DNA from: Rhodocollybia butyracea
Taxonomy: Eukaryota > Basidiomycota > Agaricomycetes > Agaricales > Omphalotaceae
NCBI GenBank assembly: GCA_015501585.1
Contig: JADNRY010000008.1
Span: forward strand, 372,001-436,000
Reading direction: 5' to 3'
DNA length: 64,000 nucleotides
Both the position numbers and the translations under genes were made by a program. Shown here one piece after another: positions 19,312 to 30,559 of the stretch. The notes below the pieces were generated by a model, which was not told the DNA's origin, made no database searches, and saw nothing but the letters and a program-made list of their open reading frames with translations. How positions within the stretch are numbered: the stretch's first letter is position 1; each line of letters begins with the position of its first letter.

Positions 19312-21204
19312 CTAATTATTATCTGGTATGTCTAACTTGCTACTGCCCCTCGATGGGAACCTTCTTCCTTTCGCCTTTGTTGGCCGCCGACGTTCAGTGG
19401 AGAATAAATCGCCAGCAGAGTCAAACTCAGCAGCTTCAGCTTTGAGTGTCGTCCACCGCTCAACGTCCTCAGCGCGAGATTTCTCGTGCAGAGTATTTTG
19501 ACGTGTCAAAATATCAATGCCTTCTCGCACGGCTTGAGACAGTTTAGAAGCATAAAACTTTTCCTCTTTCATGCCTTTTCTCGATTCCAGCGAATGTGAC
19601 TTCACTAACGACCGGATCCCAAAGTGGTGGATTAAACGCAGGGCCTGGCGGACATTCGCCCGATTTTCAGTGCCAAGGGCAATCCGCATCATGCTAGAGA
19701 GCACCTCTGATGAGACAGGGATGTTCCGCCCCACCGAACGCTGGTCAAAGCGTGGTTTCCTTGTTTCTATACCATCCATGAAGTCATGACAGTGGTAGCC
19801 CGTCATAAGGTCAAACACTTTAGTGGCAACGCGCCAATCGTTGTCGCCTCTACAGAGATGAGAGATGACGAGATTGAAGGTTGCATATGTAGGCCGAATT
19901 TTTGCGCCTACGGCGGAAGGAAGTTTGATTTCTTGGGTAAGCATCCACTCGATGAGCTCTAAAGCTTTGTCGGAAGATTCGGGGATATCGGCGGAGATGA
20001 GGGACTGGAGGACTTGCTCGACGTGTGCTCGATCGATAATGGAAGATCTTCCCTGAGACTCGGGGCGTTGTAGCACACTGCCAAAGAAGCTAATTGCGTA
20101 GAGAGGTCGAGAACTGTTTCGACAGAGCGTCAAGATCGCGGCAAAGGATTGTGGTTGGAGAGGGAGGGTGCCTTTCACCTTCTTTGAAGAAGCAGGTTCA
20201 TCTACGCCATCAAAAGCTACGAGGCCAAAGTACTCAGCCACAAGACCAAAGGCGAAGTCTTGGTCTGAAACACGACCTCGGGATAAGGCAAGGATGGCGG
20301 ATGACACCATGAAACCATCTATAGGAAATTTGTTTCGGCGTGATGCTCTAAGCATCAGGTTCCACAGTAACTTAGCGCTGGCAGCATTAGCCACGAAGTC
20401 TCCCGTCTCTGCGTTGGGTTTAACAGCTAATGCCTGGAACATGGCAGTGAATACAAGATGATCTGGAGCAAGAGTGCCTTCCGTGTCAAGGCTATAGAAT
20501 AGGTCGAAGATTTCCTGATGAAGACCAGCTGTACCGAGGATTTTCACGTATGCACTGATGGGAGCTGCGGATAGCTCGGCACTGGAGGGATCGCGTTTCT
20601 TCACACTATCGACGTGACGCATGAAAGCTTCGTGTAATGAACGTGCATGGGAGAGCTGTTTTGTATGGCTGTCCCAGTCCTCTATTCGTGCAAGACCATT
20701 CAGCAGAGTTTGAAAAGTTCTCGTATTTGGTCTGTGTCCTCGCCGTTTCATCTGTAAAGTGCATGTTAGTTGGAATGAATAACAAGTATGAGAAAGAAAA
20801 CGCACGTCAATGTACAGATCGTAAGCAAGTCGAAACCGCTCTGCTTTTAAACATTCCCAAATCAGAGTGTTCCACACAGGAACGTTTTGAGCGTCCAAAG
20901 GCGCATTTTTTAACATGGCCACTGCAGTATCGACCTGTCCTCCATCGCAGACTTTTTTCAACCGTGCTGAGAGGATATGTGGTTCAAGTAGAATCTTTCC
21001 AGTAGGGCTGGTTTCTTTGGAATTTGAAGCATCGAAATGTTTCGACCGGTATTTCGCTGGTTCAGAAAGCTCTGAATGTTTTTGTTTCCTGGGTTCAAGG
21101 CGGTCTTCAGTCTGCGGTTTTGTCGAAGAGCCTACTGGTACGCGTAATGAACGTGAAGGAACAGCTCTGGTCAGGCCTCGTAAGCGAGATGGTTGGAAGG
21201 ACAT
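19312..21204 (-). CDS. Pentatricopeptide-repeat protein, probably mitochondrial
   Basis: Starts at ATG 21204 with an Arg-rich, acid-free N-terminus (MSFQPSRLRGLTRAVPSRSL) that suits mitochondrial import. PPR-like helical pairs follow: ARLKKVCDGGQVDTAVAMLKN, VPVWNTLIWECLKAERFRLAYDLYID with MKRRGHRPNTRTFQTLLNGLARI, ISAYVKILGTAGLHQEIFDLF, and YATFNLVISHLCRGDNDWRVATKVFDLM. PPR proteins bind organelle RNA and help its processing, stability or translation. The frame is open for 630 codons, but 20752-20805 is a 54-nt segment with a GTGCGT donor and TTTACAG acceptor that interrupts a PPR helix and keeps frame, so it is most likely an intron. The mature protein would then have 612 residues. No more specific orthologue could be named. 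Confidence 0.85.
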   Translation of the reverse strand: MSFQPSRLRGLTRAVPSRSLRVPVGSSTKPQTEDRLEPRKQKHSELSEPAKYRSKHFDASNSKETSPTGKILLEPHILSARLKKVCDGGQVDTAVAMLKNAPLDAQNVPVWNTLIWECLKAERFRLAYDLYIDVRFLSHTCYSFQLTCTLQMKRRGHRPNTRTFQTLLNGLARIEDWDSHTKQLSHARSLHEAFMRHVDSVKKRDPSSAELSAAPISAYVKILGTAGLHQEIFDLFYSLDTEGTLAPDHLVFTAMFQALAVKPNAETGDFVANAASAKLLWNLMLRASRRNKFPIDGFMVSSAILALSRGRVSDQDFAFGLVAEYFGLVAFDGVDEPASSKKVKGTLPLQPQSFAAILTLCRNSSRPLYAISFFGSVLQRPESQGRSSIIDRAHVEQVLQSLISADIPESSDKALELIEWMLTQEIKLPSAVGAKIRPTYATFNLVISHLCRGDNDWRVATKVFDLMTGYHCHDFMDGIETRKPRFDQRSVGRNIPVSSEVLSSMMRIALGTENRANVRQALRLIHHFGIRSLVKSHSLESRKGMKEEKFYASKLSQAVREGIDILTRQNTLHEKSRAEDVERWTTLKAEAAEFDSAGDLFSTERRRPTKAKGRRFPSRGSSKLDIPDNN

Positions 21205-21800
21205 TTAAATAATGATGCGAAGCCAAAAAATTTGAAGAAAGGTCCGCGGATCCGGCATCAATGGGCGCTTAGCGTTCTTTATCAGCCTCGATCGAGGCTG
21301 CTCCCAAAATCGCGTCCTGATTTGAGCTACATAATTCAGAGTGGGTTTGGGAAGAGCTTCCGGGGGGCAGTCTCTGCTGTAGACTCACCGACACGGCTGT
21401 TCGTCAGTCATCAGCATGTCAAAAAGGAACTACTGGCTTGAGTCAAGATAGAAATCAAGCAACACTTGGTAACGTTTTCTAGCCTGAGCAGAAAGGAGCT
21501 TCGCGGTGTAGTAATATCACTAAGGTAACATCGCACCAGATCCGCAACCACGATGTGCAAAAGTCGCTCTCTGCTGAAATTTGAAAAGCTTCCTTTTGCC
21601 TTTCTTTTTTTTCTTCTTCAACTTGAAAAACTTTGAAAACTCTAGACTCAAAGGCATGTCCTTATGTGATCAATCCTGCTCACTACAGGTGCTTATACAA
21701 AAGCATGCAGTAGTTCTGCTGGTTCAGTCTCTCACTCGAGTACAGCTTGAGCTTGCCGGTCCAGCTGCATTCCTCGAGATACTCGATACAAATCTCAAGA
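21205..21800. other. Intergenic, divergent promoters
   Basis: Sits between the PPR gene and a secreted-protein gene on the other strand. It includes a pyrimidine-rich run at 21602-21622. Nothing coding was recognised. Confidence 0.45.
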
Positions 21801-22844
21801 ATGCGCACTGCCCTTCTCATCTTTATGCTCCTAGCTAGTTCCATGCTAGCTGTGTGTATACCAGTGCAAACAAACGAGTCACTACCACAAAACGCAAAAA
21901 ATAAGCGTAAAAGAGTTGGCAGCCTCACCGGCAGGCCGTCAAAAAAAGCCTTCAAAAAAAATCCTCTCGACACTCCAGGCAAATACAGAGTAGATCGGAG
22001 GTACAAACCAGGTATGTACAACCACTGGCTTGGATTGAAACCAAGACTAAATTTCCGAAGTTCCAGGCTCGCTTCCAGGCTCGGGATGGGCGCCGTCTAT
22101 GTTGAGGCCAGAGCGTGAACGTGTAAGTGTTGACTGGTTAATCATCTATGCCGTGACCTCAAACCTACATCTTGCCAGACTGTGACCTTCATCGAAGATA
22201 GAACAAGTACAACCGCTAACCCGGAAACCGAGACTGAATTTCCACCTGAAGCTCAAGTCGCCCTCGGTACAGAGACCAAAATCCAAGTCGCCCTCGCTAC
22301 AGCGATCGATGGTGCCATGGGCTCTTCGGTTCCTATACTCTACAACTTCAAAGGTTCATGGGCACCCTCGTTGAAAAATTCGGGGGAGTGGGACATGGTT
22401 TATTTCACAGTCACCGAAGAGGGGAGTGAAGCATGTTTTGGGTGGGCAGCACTAGGTCGTGAGTACTTGAGTGTTCGCTCCCGAATCTGGTTTTTTTTGT
22501 GTTCCTCATATACTTTGCCAGCTGTAACTGCAAAGGCAAAGAATTCTAAGGAGGGTGTGAGAGTAACAGGAACGACGATATATGCTGCCGTTAGCTCGGG
22601 CGACCCAGCAACCCAGGAAAAGTTTAAAGCCCTTGTGGAACCTCCAGACTCAGATCAAGATGATCCCACGCACAACAAGCGAACAGAATGGGTGAACCGT
22701 TTGGATAGGTTTAACGATAACTTTATGAACGTCTATCGTCCCCGTCCTTCTCCTTCTGCTCCGAGTTTTCCTGGAATGGATGTACCATCCTCCCCTTTCT
22801 CGGAATTCTCCTTCTCCGACTGGCTTGGCTTTGATACACCTTAA
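21801..22844 (+). CDS. Small secreted protein, unknown function
   Basis: ATG 21801 opens a strong signal peptide (MRTALLIFMLLASSMLAVCI). A basic segment with NKRKRVGSLTGRPSKKAFKK follows, resembling a dibasic-processed propeptide. Introns at 22012-22066 and 22123-22178 join in frame to TVTFIEDRTSTT, two near repeats (QVALGTETKI and QVALATAIDG), then VPILYNFKGSWAPSL, MVYFTVTEEGSEACFGWAAL and, after a third intron near 22460, a C-terminal half with GVRVTGTTIYAAVSSGDP and a proline/serine-rich end (RPRPSPSAPSFPG) finishing FSDWLGFDTP. No catalytic motif is visible and cysteines are few. I do not recognise the family. It is probably lineage specific. Confidence 0.65.
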
Positions 22845-24529
22845 GGCCTTGTTATCCCCGCCGTAACGTACTTGTACTGGGCGTATAGCTCTAACTTTAC
22901 ACTTTTGCGTGCTTGCACTCGTCAACTAATGACAATTAGTGCCTAATTCGTGAACTTGACCCAATTCTTACAAAGCTGTATTATTCTGGCTTTTAAAGTT
23001 TCTCTAACGGCTCTGGATACGTCGGTCCTGTTGGAACCAATGGCTGAGTACGATAAGTAATGTATCAGACGCCTGTGCTGTAAATGCCGGGCAACGTTAG
23101 CGGCGCTCCTTACTTCAACTTGCCACTAACGTTGACCCACAGTGTCCTTCGAGCGCTTGATCTCTCTGCGCGCTTGCACAGAAGCAATTCCTCAACATGG
23201 CGGACGACAGAGCCCCACCGAGACTTTCGAAGCCTTTCCAGCCTCATGACTCTTCCTTCGACCGTACTACGAACCTGCATCTCCCCAGAAGTAAATACAG
23301 CACTCAAAAAGCTCGGGTCACACAAAAAAAAACGCAGAAATTACCTCGTAACAACGATCGCCGGGAGAGGCAGCTGGAAAGGGAGATGCCAGGTGCTGTA
23401 GTTTTCGTAGAAGCAGATCTGAGATATGGATATTTCGAATGTGGAATCCATTATCGACGATCGATAAAGTCTCTGACGGCGACTCACACTCTTTACAGAG
23501 CTTTGCAGAACTCAAGCCAGTCTTAGGATCGCGACTGGATTACATAAATAAAGCAAACAAGAGACCCACCTTTACATCCCCACAATATGATGCTGCCCAA
23601 CTCCAGCATCTTCCTTGACCCGTTTTTTGAACCAGCACGCCACAAACATGTTTCCCCACTCGCATTCTTTTACCCACCAACCACTGAAATGAATACCAGC
23701 AAAATCCATCTCTACAGGCAGTACAAGGTACCTGGCTTGATGACGAAAACCTGTCGTTGACATAGAGGGCGTCGCAAAGAAGCTGAAGGAGGAGAAGATC
23801 TTGCATACTTCGAGACTCTCAGCCCGCCAGTGAATATAATCAAGATTGCCATTGGAGATGGTTCTATCGGAACCGGTACAGAATTTCAACAGCTCTGCAG
23901 TAATAATGCTTCAAATTCGATTCGAACTATGATAATCGGTAACCTTGAATCTGAATTTGCTTGCCTTCAAGCTTCAGACGCTGCAACGACAACTCGGGCT
24001 AGAGAACTAGAAGAAAGTAGGATAAGATAGTTAGTATGGACTTCGAAGCGGGGAATTCCAGAGTAAGTATGTACGACAAAACAATTTTCTGCCGAATGTT
24101 ATGAGACTCAGGAGCGACGACAGCTTAAAATGAAGCGCAATAAATGCACATTATTATTAGACTACCCTGCGATGATTCTCGCCGCCTCGGTCAAATCTCT
24201 CCATGCCTCAGAACTCCACAGGCTGGTTGTAATGGCACAACGCTTCAGCCTCTTGATTTACGTCTGTGCAGCTATGAGCGATGGAACAAATAGAGTACAA
24301 GTATTATGATATCAGTACTCACCTGAAGTCTTGAGAATAAACCTGTACCATTACTGGGTTACGTCGTGCGAAAGCAACATGAGTCCACGAAATTGTTCCG
24401 TCTGTGTGTGTGTGTGTGCTGACCTCTGGATTTACCTGGGTAGAATCTCGGAAGCTGGGACGACGTGTTCGGATCTCATTAGTACATAAATCATCTTTGT
24501 CCAGTGTTCAAACACAGCCCAGTATCGTC
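22845..24529. other. Intergenic region between two secreted-protein genes
   Basis: About 1.7 kb. Frames at 23084-23401 and 23197-23526 (plus) and 23572-23889 (minus, no ATG) show no family pattern. A (TG)8 microsatellite is at 24403-24418. No RNA gene was recognised. Confidence 0.4.
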
Positions 24530-25197
24530 ATGCGAGTGGTCACAATAATCGTCTCTGCCCTCTTGTGCACTGTCTTCGCGATCCCAACTTTTGACGGTCA
24601 TTCCTCTATAGGAGCACTGATTCCAGGACTGTCTTCCCTGCAGGCCCTGCGCGCATCTCATAGTCGAAAATCACTCCCAAGGCACCTGAATGTTCGTTCT
24701 CCAAGTAAGTAGAACATCAGACTTGCCTTCACCCGAATTAAAATAAACCGCATATAGATGAAGTTGGCAACCTTAGCATAACCAGTAACACTGATCCATC
24801 TCGTCTTCCCCTCTTTTACATCCATCGAAACCGATTATGGAAATACATCAACGATACTAGTATTCACGCCGTCAACATCGTCAATGGAACGGAGGTGGAA
24901 CCTCGCACCAACCAAGTGCCGTTACAGCTGATGTTGGAGGAACGCCCTAGAGGAATTGACCAGGGAATTTGGAGGTGGCAAGGCACGATGTTGATATATC
25001 AGCTCGGAAATGCCAATAATTCTGGTGTTTATTTCGACTGCGCAATGCCGGGTGGTGGGGTTGGTTTATGGACCTTTCTTCAAGGGTATGTCCTGTGCTT
25101 CTGAACGAGAAATAAACGCTTGACTTTGACTTTCAGAGTACCGACACCTCGAGGCTGCAGTTTGTTAACCTTGCATGGCTTTGAGCACGACACGTAA
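24530..25197 (+). CDS. Small secreted protein, unknown function
   Basis: ATG 24530 gives a signal peptide (MRVVTIIVSALLCTVFAIP), then a spacer with HSRKSLPRHLNVRSPS. After an intron near 24706-24757 come LPLFYIHRNRLWKYINDTS, VNIVNGTEVEPRTNQVPLQL, GIWRWQGTMLIYQLGNANN and GVYFDCAMPGGGVGLWTF. After a second intron the end is GVPTPRGCSLLTLHGFEHDT. The body is rich in Trp and Tyr and has three potential N-glycosylation sites, which suits an extracellular beta-rich domain. The layout (signal, basic spacer, Trp-rich domain) is like the gene at 21801, but I cannot show homology. No enzymatic motif is visible. Confidence 0.6.
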
Positions 25198-25779
25198 TGC
25201 AGCAGATCACCCAAGAATATACAACACGTTTCTTCTTTAACCGCCAAATGGTAGTTCGTACAATATAACTAGTATGTTGACTACAATTAACGGTACTGTA
25301 AATTCTTGAGATAGTGGAATCAGTAAAGAGAACAGGACACGTACTTCGCATTAGTGTCCGCACAGCGCTGATGAGGTCAATTATCTTTGTCTTGATTCCT
25401 ACTTCCTGACCATAGCCAGGTTGATCATAGGCTTGGTAGGCTGGATTGTTGTTGTTGTTCTGAGGCCGAGCAGAAGTCCAGCCAACTACAGAAATCAACA
25501 ATATGCGCCGCAGTAGGAAGACAAATATTTACTTCGCGCCAGAAACCGGTCCTCGCTCAGAACGGCCATTGCGTTGACGAGTAGAATAGAAACATAGAGA
25601 AATGTTCCCAGCATTATAAGCAGAAGCGTAAACTACGCCAGAGGCGATGATGGGTGAACAGGAAAAGGCGTAAAATTTAAACGTGACTACATTGAGTAAA
25701 TAATTCACTTTTTGTTCCTCATCTCCGATGCAGAGGGGTTTCGTCCATGGCAAGTGGTTGATGTTTCTTTTCTCTATTC
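25198..25779. other. Intergenic
   Basis: A minus-strand frame ending near 25133 contains a hydrophobic stretch and ARPQNNNNNPAYQAYDQPG, which could be a small secreted peptide, but it has no in-frame ATG without assuming an intron. Left unannotated. Confidence 0.35.
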
Positions 25780-26761
25780 ATGTTTCTGAATCCTCCTTAT
25801 AGTAACGCGCTCAGTCCCTGCTTTGCACTTACCCACAAATACTCTCGTCGGACCCTCTCGGCTTGCTCAAGTTCGTGTACAGACTCGAAAGTTCGCAAAG
25901 CCAGTATTTTCATACTTTCTTGTTCTGATCTCAAAGAAATAGTGCGAGTAACTACAATCCTTTGAACTGGCTAAGAGAGAAATTTGCCGCGGAACGAAGG
26001 AAGAAGGAGACGAAGCAGGAACTTTTGGCTGCCAAGGAAGAGGCGAGAGAAGAGGGCCAGCTCAGTCTGTTTGAGCAATCCAAGACTGTAGCTCCAGTGT
26101 CTATGTCTCCTGTAGCTACAGGAGATGCTGTTGAAAAGACCAAAGCGACCACGGTGGCCAAAAAATCAGTAAAAGCTACCAAGGGATCCAAAAAGCACAT
26201 AACTTCGGTTCGTAACAGCTTAATGTTGCTATGAACGCCTTACTCATGCTCCCTCTTAGCATAAATACTCTACGACACAGTTTAAAATTTCTCCTCGAAA
26301 GCTCAACTTGTTGGGAAATCAGATTGCTGGTAAACCTATCGACTATGCCATATTGCAAATGCAGTTCAGCGAAAAGCGCGCCAGCAAACGTATCATGAAC
26401 ATGTTGGCCACCGCCAAAGATCATGCATTTCGGTATAAGCACCTTGATTTATCAAAGTTGGTTGTTGGTTCGTCTATCTTTTCTAGTTCTCAAACTGTTG
26501 GTCTAACCTGTTACAATTTTTGTAGCTGAGGCTTGGGTAAACAAGGGTAAAGTGGTAAAGAGGCTAGAGCCTCGAGGTCGTGGTCATATGGGCATCCGCA
26601 AACGCAAGTTTTCCAAAATGCATGTCGTTTTAAAAGAAGGAAAGACAATAGAGGAGAAGAAGGAGAAGCAACGAACGTACAAGCTGAACAGGATTGTTTC
26701 TTCGTCCGTAGTGAGGGAGGACAAACCTATACGATCTCCTGGAGCTATGTGGGCTTGGTAG
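25780..26761 (+). CDS. MRPL22: Mitochondrial large-subunit ribosomal protein uL22m
   Basis: Component of the mitochondrial 54S/39S subunit. From 25950 the sequence reads NPLNWLREKFAAERRKK, a charged Lys/Glu helix typical of fungal mitochondrial L22 extensions, then GSKKHITS. After introns the L22 domain follows with FKISPRKLNLLGNQIAGKPIDYAILQMQFSEKRAS, NMLATAKDHAFRYKHLD, AEAWVNKGKVVKRLEPRGRG, and the basic loop MGIRKRKFSKMHVVLKEG that reaches the exit tunnel in L22 proteins. It ends at TAG 26759-26761. The first exon is uncertain: ATG 25780 begins a short Ser/Arg-rich frame (SRRTLSACSSS), plausible for import, but I could not fix the splice into NPLNW. OST1 starts only about 130 bp downstream on the same strand. 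Confidence 0.87.
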
Positions 26762-26892
26762 ATGTACCTTGAATATATGCAGTACGAGTGAACTTTGACA
26801 AGTTTGAGGAGGCGCGTCTATGCTAGAATTAGACGCTGGTAATTGACACGTACCTTTTATACACGGTTCAATCTTTACCTCTTTCCACGAAT

Positions 26893-28628
26893 ATGCTGCG
26901 TCTGTGGAACGCAATTTCCTGTCTTTTGCTGGCTTCAGCACTCCCAGCTCTCTCTGCGCAAACTCAATCCTTTGAAAACTCTGCCATTGTTCGTACTATT
27001 GAACTCGGAGGCTCTCTCGTCCACGTCACGACTACTTTTGCCGTCAAAGCCCTTAAGGCAGATGCAAGCGTGTATACCATCACCATCCCAGCAGAAGAGA
27101 TATACATCACTAATTGGTTGGAGGTCAAAGTTAAAGGAAACCAAGAGCCTTTGACCGTTACTTATAGCGGATCTGCTGGGTCCGTAATTTCTCTTCTTTG
27201 CTATTTCAAATCTGGCTGACGCTTCATTACAGCAAGGCTCACAATTTGGACGTGTCTCTTGAAAAGCCTTTGGAAGTTGGCGAGACTATCAATCTAGTTC
27301 TCGAAACGGTACAGACTCACGCTACGTGGCCATGGCCACCGCAGGCTGCTCAGAAAGAAGAGCAGGCTCTTAAATATCAGACTCCCCTGTTCGTCTTGAG
27401 TCCTTATATCACCAATGTTCAGCGGACTAAGCTCAAGTACGTGTTTGTATGTTCGTTCACTGAACAATCATCGAAGTTTGCTCCAGGGCTTCTTCTCCAC
27501 GTATCATATCTCACACAACACCCGAGAACGTCGATGATTTCACTCTCGAGAATCCAGTGACTAAATCTGGAGCGACTGTAACCTATGGCCCGTACAATAA
27601 CGTTCCTGTGTCTGCCAACCAAGAATTCATTGAGAAATATCAACAAAGTGTTCAGTTGCATTATAGCCATGACTACACAGTTTTGGAGGTCCTCAAGCTC
27701 AGGCGTTCAGCCGAAATCAGTCATTGGGGTGCCAATCTAAACATCCAGGATGATATTATCCTGCATAACGCAGGCCCAGAGTACGCGCATTCCTGATCCT
27801 ACTTTTTTGATCCTCCTACTCATGAAACTTCAGACTCAAGGGACAATTTTCACGACTTGATTATCAGACTCAGTTATTCTATGGCAGCAGCGTCCATCAT
27901 TTTCTTACTTCGTTCACCGTCCAGCTCCCTGGCGGTATCCGGAACACCTACTACTATGACCAGATTGGGAATGTTTCAACTTCTCGTCTTCGTACTGCTC
28001 CTTCTCCTGCTCGAGGTCAAAAAAATGCTCAGAGCAGTGTGTTGGAGCTGTGGCCGAGATATCCAATCATGGGTGGCTGGAACTACACCTACACGCTTGG
28101 ATGGGACGCGCCTTTGGCAGACTCGGCCAGCTACGATGCTAGCACTGGAAAGTATATCGTCAGCGTCCCTGTCATGACGGAAATCCCGGGCAGTGTGGTC
28201 AACGATGCGGAACTGACCATCATCCTACCGGAGGGTGCTACGCAAGTGTCCTTTCATCTATCTAGCAACTATTTTTTTGACGCGTCTAACAGTGATGTCG
28301 AATATGTCGGGCCTTTCCCTGCGCATTCCGACGAGTTGTCCACTCATGTCACCTATCTTGATACCGTGGGTCGTCCCTCGATCACTTTCAAGTACAAAAA
28401 CCTCACCAACAAGCATGTGAAACCGATATACGTGAGTCGTGCAATTCGCTTGGTCGAACTTTGGCTAAGGGCTTTATTCTTTTATAGGTTTCATACAAAG
28501 TACCACTCACAGCTCACCTACGTAAACCCATGGCAGTTGCTACTGTGCTTTTGAGTCTGTTTACTTTTGCAATGATTGCTCGTCGTGTGGACCTTACAAT
28601 CCATAAAAAGACAACCAAGGATGTGTAG
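26893..28628 (+). CDS. OST1: Oligosaccharyltransferase subunit OST1 (ribophorin I)
   Basis: Subunit of the ER complex that N-glycosylates nascent proteins. It has a signal peptide (MLRLWNAISCLLLASALPALSA) and a lumenal domain with NSAIVRTIELGGSLVHVTTTF, ITNWLEVKVKG, LPVG-like VGETINLVLETVQTHATWPWP, QALKYQTPLFVLSPY, VTKSGATVTYGPYNN, YSHDYTVLEVLKLRRSAEISHWG, NHNAGPELKG-type LHNAGPELKGQFSRLDYQ, TYYYDQIGNVSTSRLR, LWPRYPIMGGWNYTYTLGW and SYKVPL. A C-terminal transmembrane helix follows (PMAVATVLLSLFTFAMIARR), with a cytosolic tail ending KTTKDV. These blocks follow ribophorin I throughout. About six introns. It converges on the Air-like gene with 71 bp between stops. Confidence 0.95.
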
Positions 28629-28699
28629 AATATTTCTGGATAGTATTTAAACAATGCATGGACTGACTCAACAATGCGAGTGAACTAAGATTCGATACA

Positions 28700-30357
28700 T
28701 CATCGATTTGGATGACCATAACCTCCTTTGTACCGTGGACCTTGTTCATCTTCTCTCCGACGTTTGTCTCGGCCTCGATCCCTTTCCTTCTCCCTGTAAG
28801 AATTTCTATCTCTGTCTCGATAACTGTTATCCCTTTCAAGCCCTCCCGGTTCCTTGCGGCGACGGATGTCATCTTTCTGCAGCCGACCAGAGTTTCCAAC
28901 TTCAAGCTTCGCCGCACCCTTCACATTGAGCTCAAAGCGCATCTTCTTTGGTTGGCTCGGCGGTTTCTGACCATTCCCATTCCCAGAATTTTTCCTGCTA
29001 CTGTCACGCATTGGTTTTGCAAGAAATGTGAAGCGATCGTCCTCGTCGTCTTCTTCTACCTGATTTGCACGCATCCGAGCCATCTCCTTCTTCCTTGCTT
29101 GTTTTCCGACATTAATAGGAACTCGACCACCCCAGTCGTTCCACTGTGATGAGTCGTCGAGTTCCCATTCGCGAGGCGGGCGTTCGGTTTTACCTGACTC
29201 GATCTCTGAAAACGGACCGGTCAAAAGATTGTTGTTCCCGAAAGCAGAATCGTCTGCAGGGATGTCGTGAATATGTGGAATGGCGTCGCAATCCTGGAGG
29301 ATTAAATAGTCTATTAGACAGAAACATCAATGAGGCCAGATCGAGATAAACTTACATCCCCCAATGACCGCTATCACCACAGTTGTAACACCAGCAATCT
29401 TCTGCAATATAACCCTCGCCGCCCTGGCCCAAGGGGTACGCCTGTTTTGATTTACGAACTTCCATGATCTGTGTCCGGTCTTCAGCCGTAGTGTGTGTGT
29501 ATATTCGCCAGTGGGTCGGACATTCCTGTGGAGGCTTCACATTAGATTGGAGAGTTTTGAATAAACTATCTGCACATGCATTTGTTGCGTGGACGGTGGA
29601 GCCACAGCGGTCACAGTCGTCATAAGTATTTGCAAGCTTGCCACGGTTTGGACAGCTCTTATGAAAAACGTGCGAGTTAGAAGAGCAAGGTCGCAACCAA
29701 CAACCACTTACCGCATTCAAATGGCCCTTCATCCCACACGAAAAGCAAACTTTACTGATTGGACAAGAATTTGTTGAATGCTCATTACGAACGCCGCATG
29801 TTAGGCACTAGTAAGAATATTTTAGTTTCTACTAAAAGAAGAAGACTATTTACGCACTATTATTACAGGACAAGCAGTCGTTCGATGCTGTCCTTTAGCA
29901 CCACAGCGTTTGCATACGATCACACTATGAGTTTTGGCCTTGTCTGTTTGGACTTGGAAATAGCGAGTGATGCCTAGCTCCTGAAACGAGATGGATATTC
30001 GAATAGATACAGGAAAATGGAACCTACATCAGGACCTCCGTAATCGAGGTATTCAACATAGTCCTGATCTTCCGACGCTGGTGCGATGATTTCAACAGGA
30101 ACTGAGCCTAGAACAGAGACATGTGCTGGCAATAGAAGTTTTCCGGTGGAATCATTGAATTCTGGTTTCAGAGGGCTGGGACGTGAATCTGGCTGAATTT
30201 CAACATCGACAAAAAACAGGTTCTCGGGTTTAGGAGATTTGGATTTGGATTTTTTGCGAGGCTTGCTGGAGTCTTTTTGGCTGATATCTTTTCGTTTTTT
30301 GACCAGCTGAACATCGTCTATATCGGACGTGAGGTCAATGACTTCAGGCTGTACCAT
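28700..30357 (-). CDS. AIR1: CCHC zinc-knuckle protein, Air1/Air2-like (TRAMP complex)
   Basis: ATG 30357 opens MVQPEVIDLTSDIDDVQL followed by a Lys/Ser-rich basic stretch. After an intron the chain has a row of CCHC knuckles: CKRCGAKGQHRTTACP, CLTCGVRNEHSTNSCP, CFSCGMKGHLNASCP, CDRCGSTVHATNECP and, after a spacer, CWCYNCGDSGHWGDDC. This number and spacing fits the Air proteins, the RNA-binding subunit of TRAMP that bridges the Trf4 poly(A) polymerase and helps the exosome degrade RNA. The spacer between knuckles 4 and 5 has the WRIYTH motif typical of this family. The C-terminal third (28700-29220) is charged, with Arg/Asp/Glu repeats such as RDRDRNSYREKERDRGRDKRR. Nuclear location is inferred. 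The gene shares a 202-bp promoter region with OPY2. Confidence 0.88.
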
Positions 30358-30559
30358 ATGGTCGGAAATAGAGCAGTGCCTTTTTATTTGTTATTATGTA
30401 AGTGACAATACAATTCATCAAGTGACTGTCACGTCTTGTTGCGCTGTTCCTCGTTAGCGACGTCGATTATTCTTCTTCTGCTTCCTACTCGGCGCTGCTG
30501 GTACTCGGCTTTTCTCGACAAACTCTCGACACTCTTTCGTTCTTTTTCTCCCTTTGACG
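30358..30559. promoter_or_regulatory. Shared promoter region AIR1/OPY2
   Basis: Two divergent start codons lie 202 bp apart. Pyrimidine-rich tracts sit just before the OPY2 ATG. No specific factor site was recognised. Confidence 0.4.

Noticed and set aside
23572..23889. Minus-strand frame of 105 codons (HFSGWWVKECEWGN region)
   Set aside because: It begins with TTG, not ATG, has no family resemblance, and no upstream exon with a clear start was found.
24403..24418. (TG)8 run as a regulatory element
   Set aside because: An ordinary microsatellite in an intergenic region, with nothing to tie it to function.
25133..25501. Minus-strand frame with Asn repeat and hydrophobic start, possible secreted peptide
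   Set aside because: No ATG in frame; an in-frame stop lies just upstream. An intron would have to be assumed.
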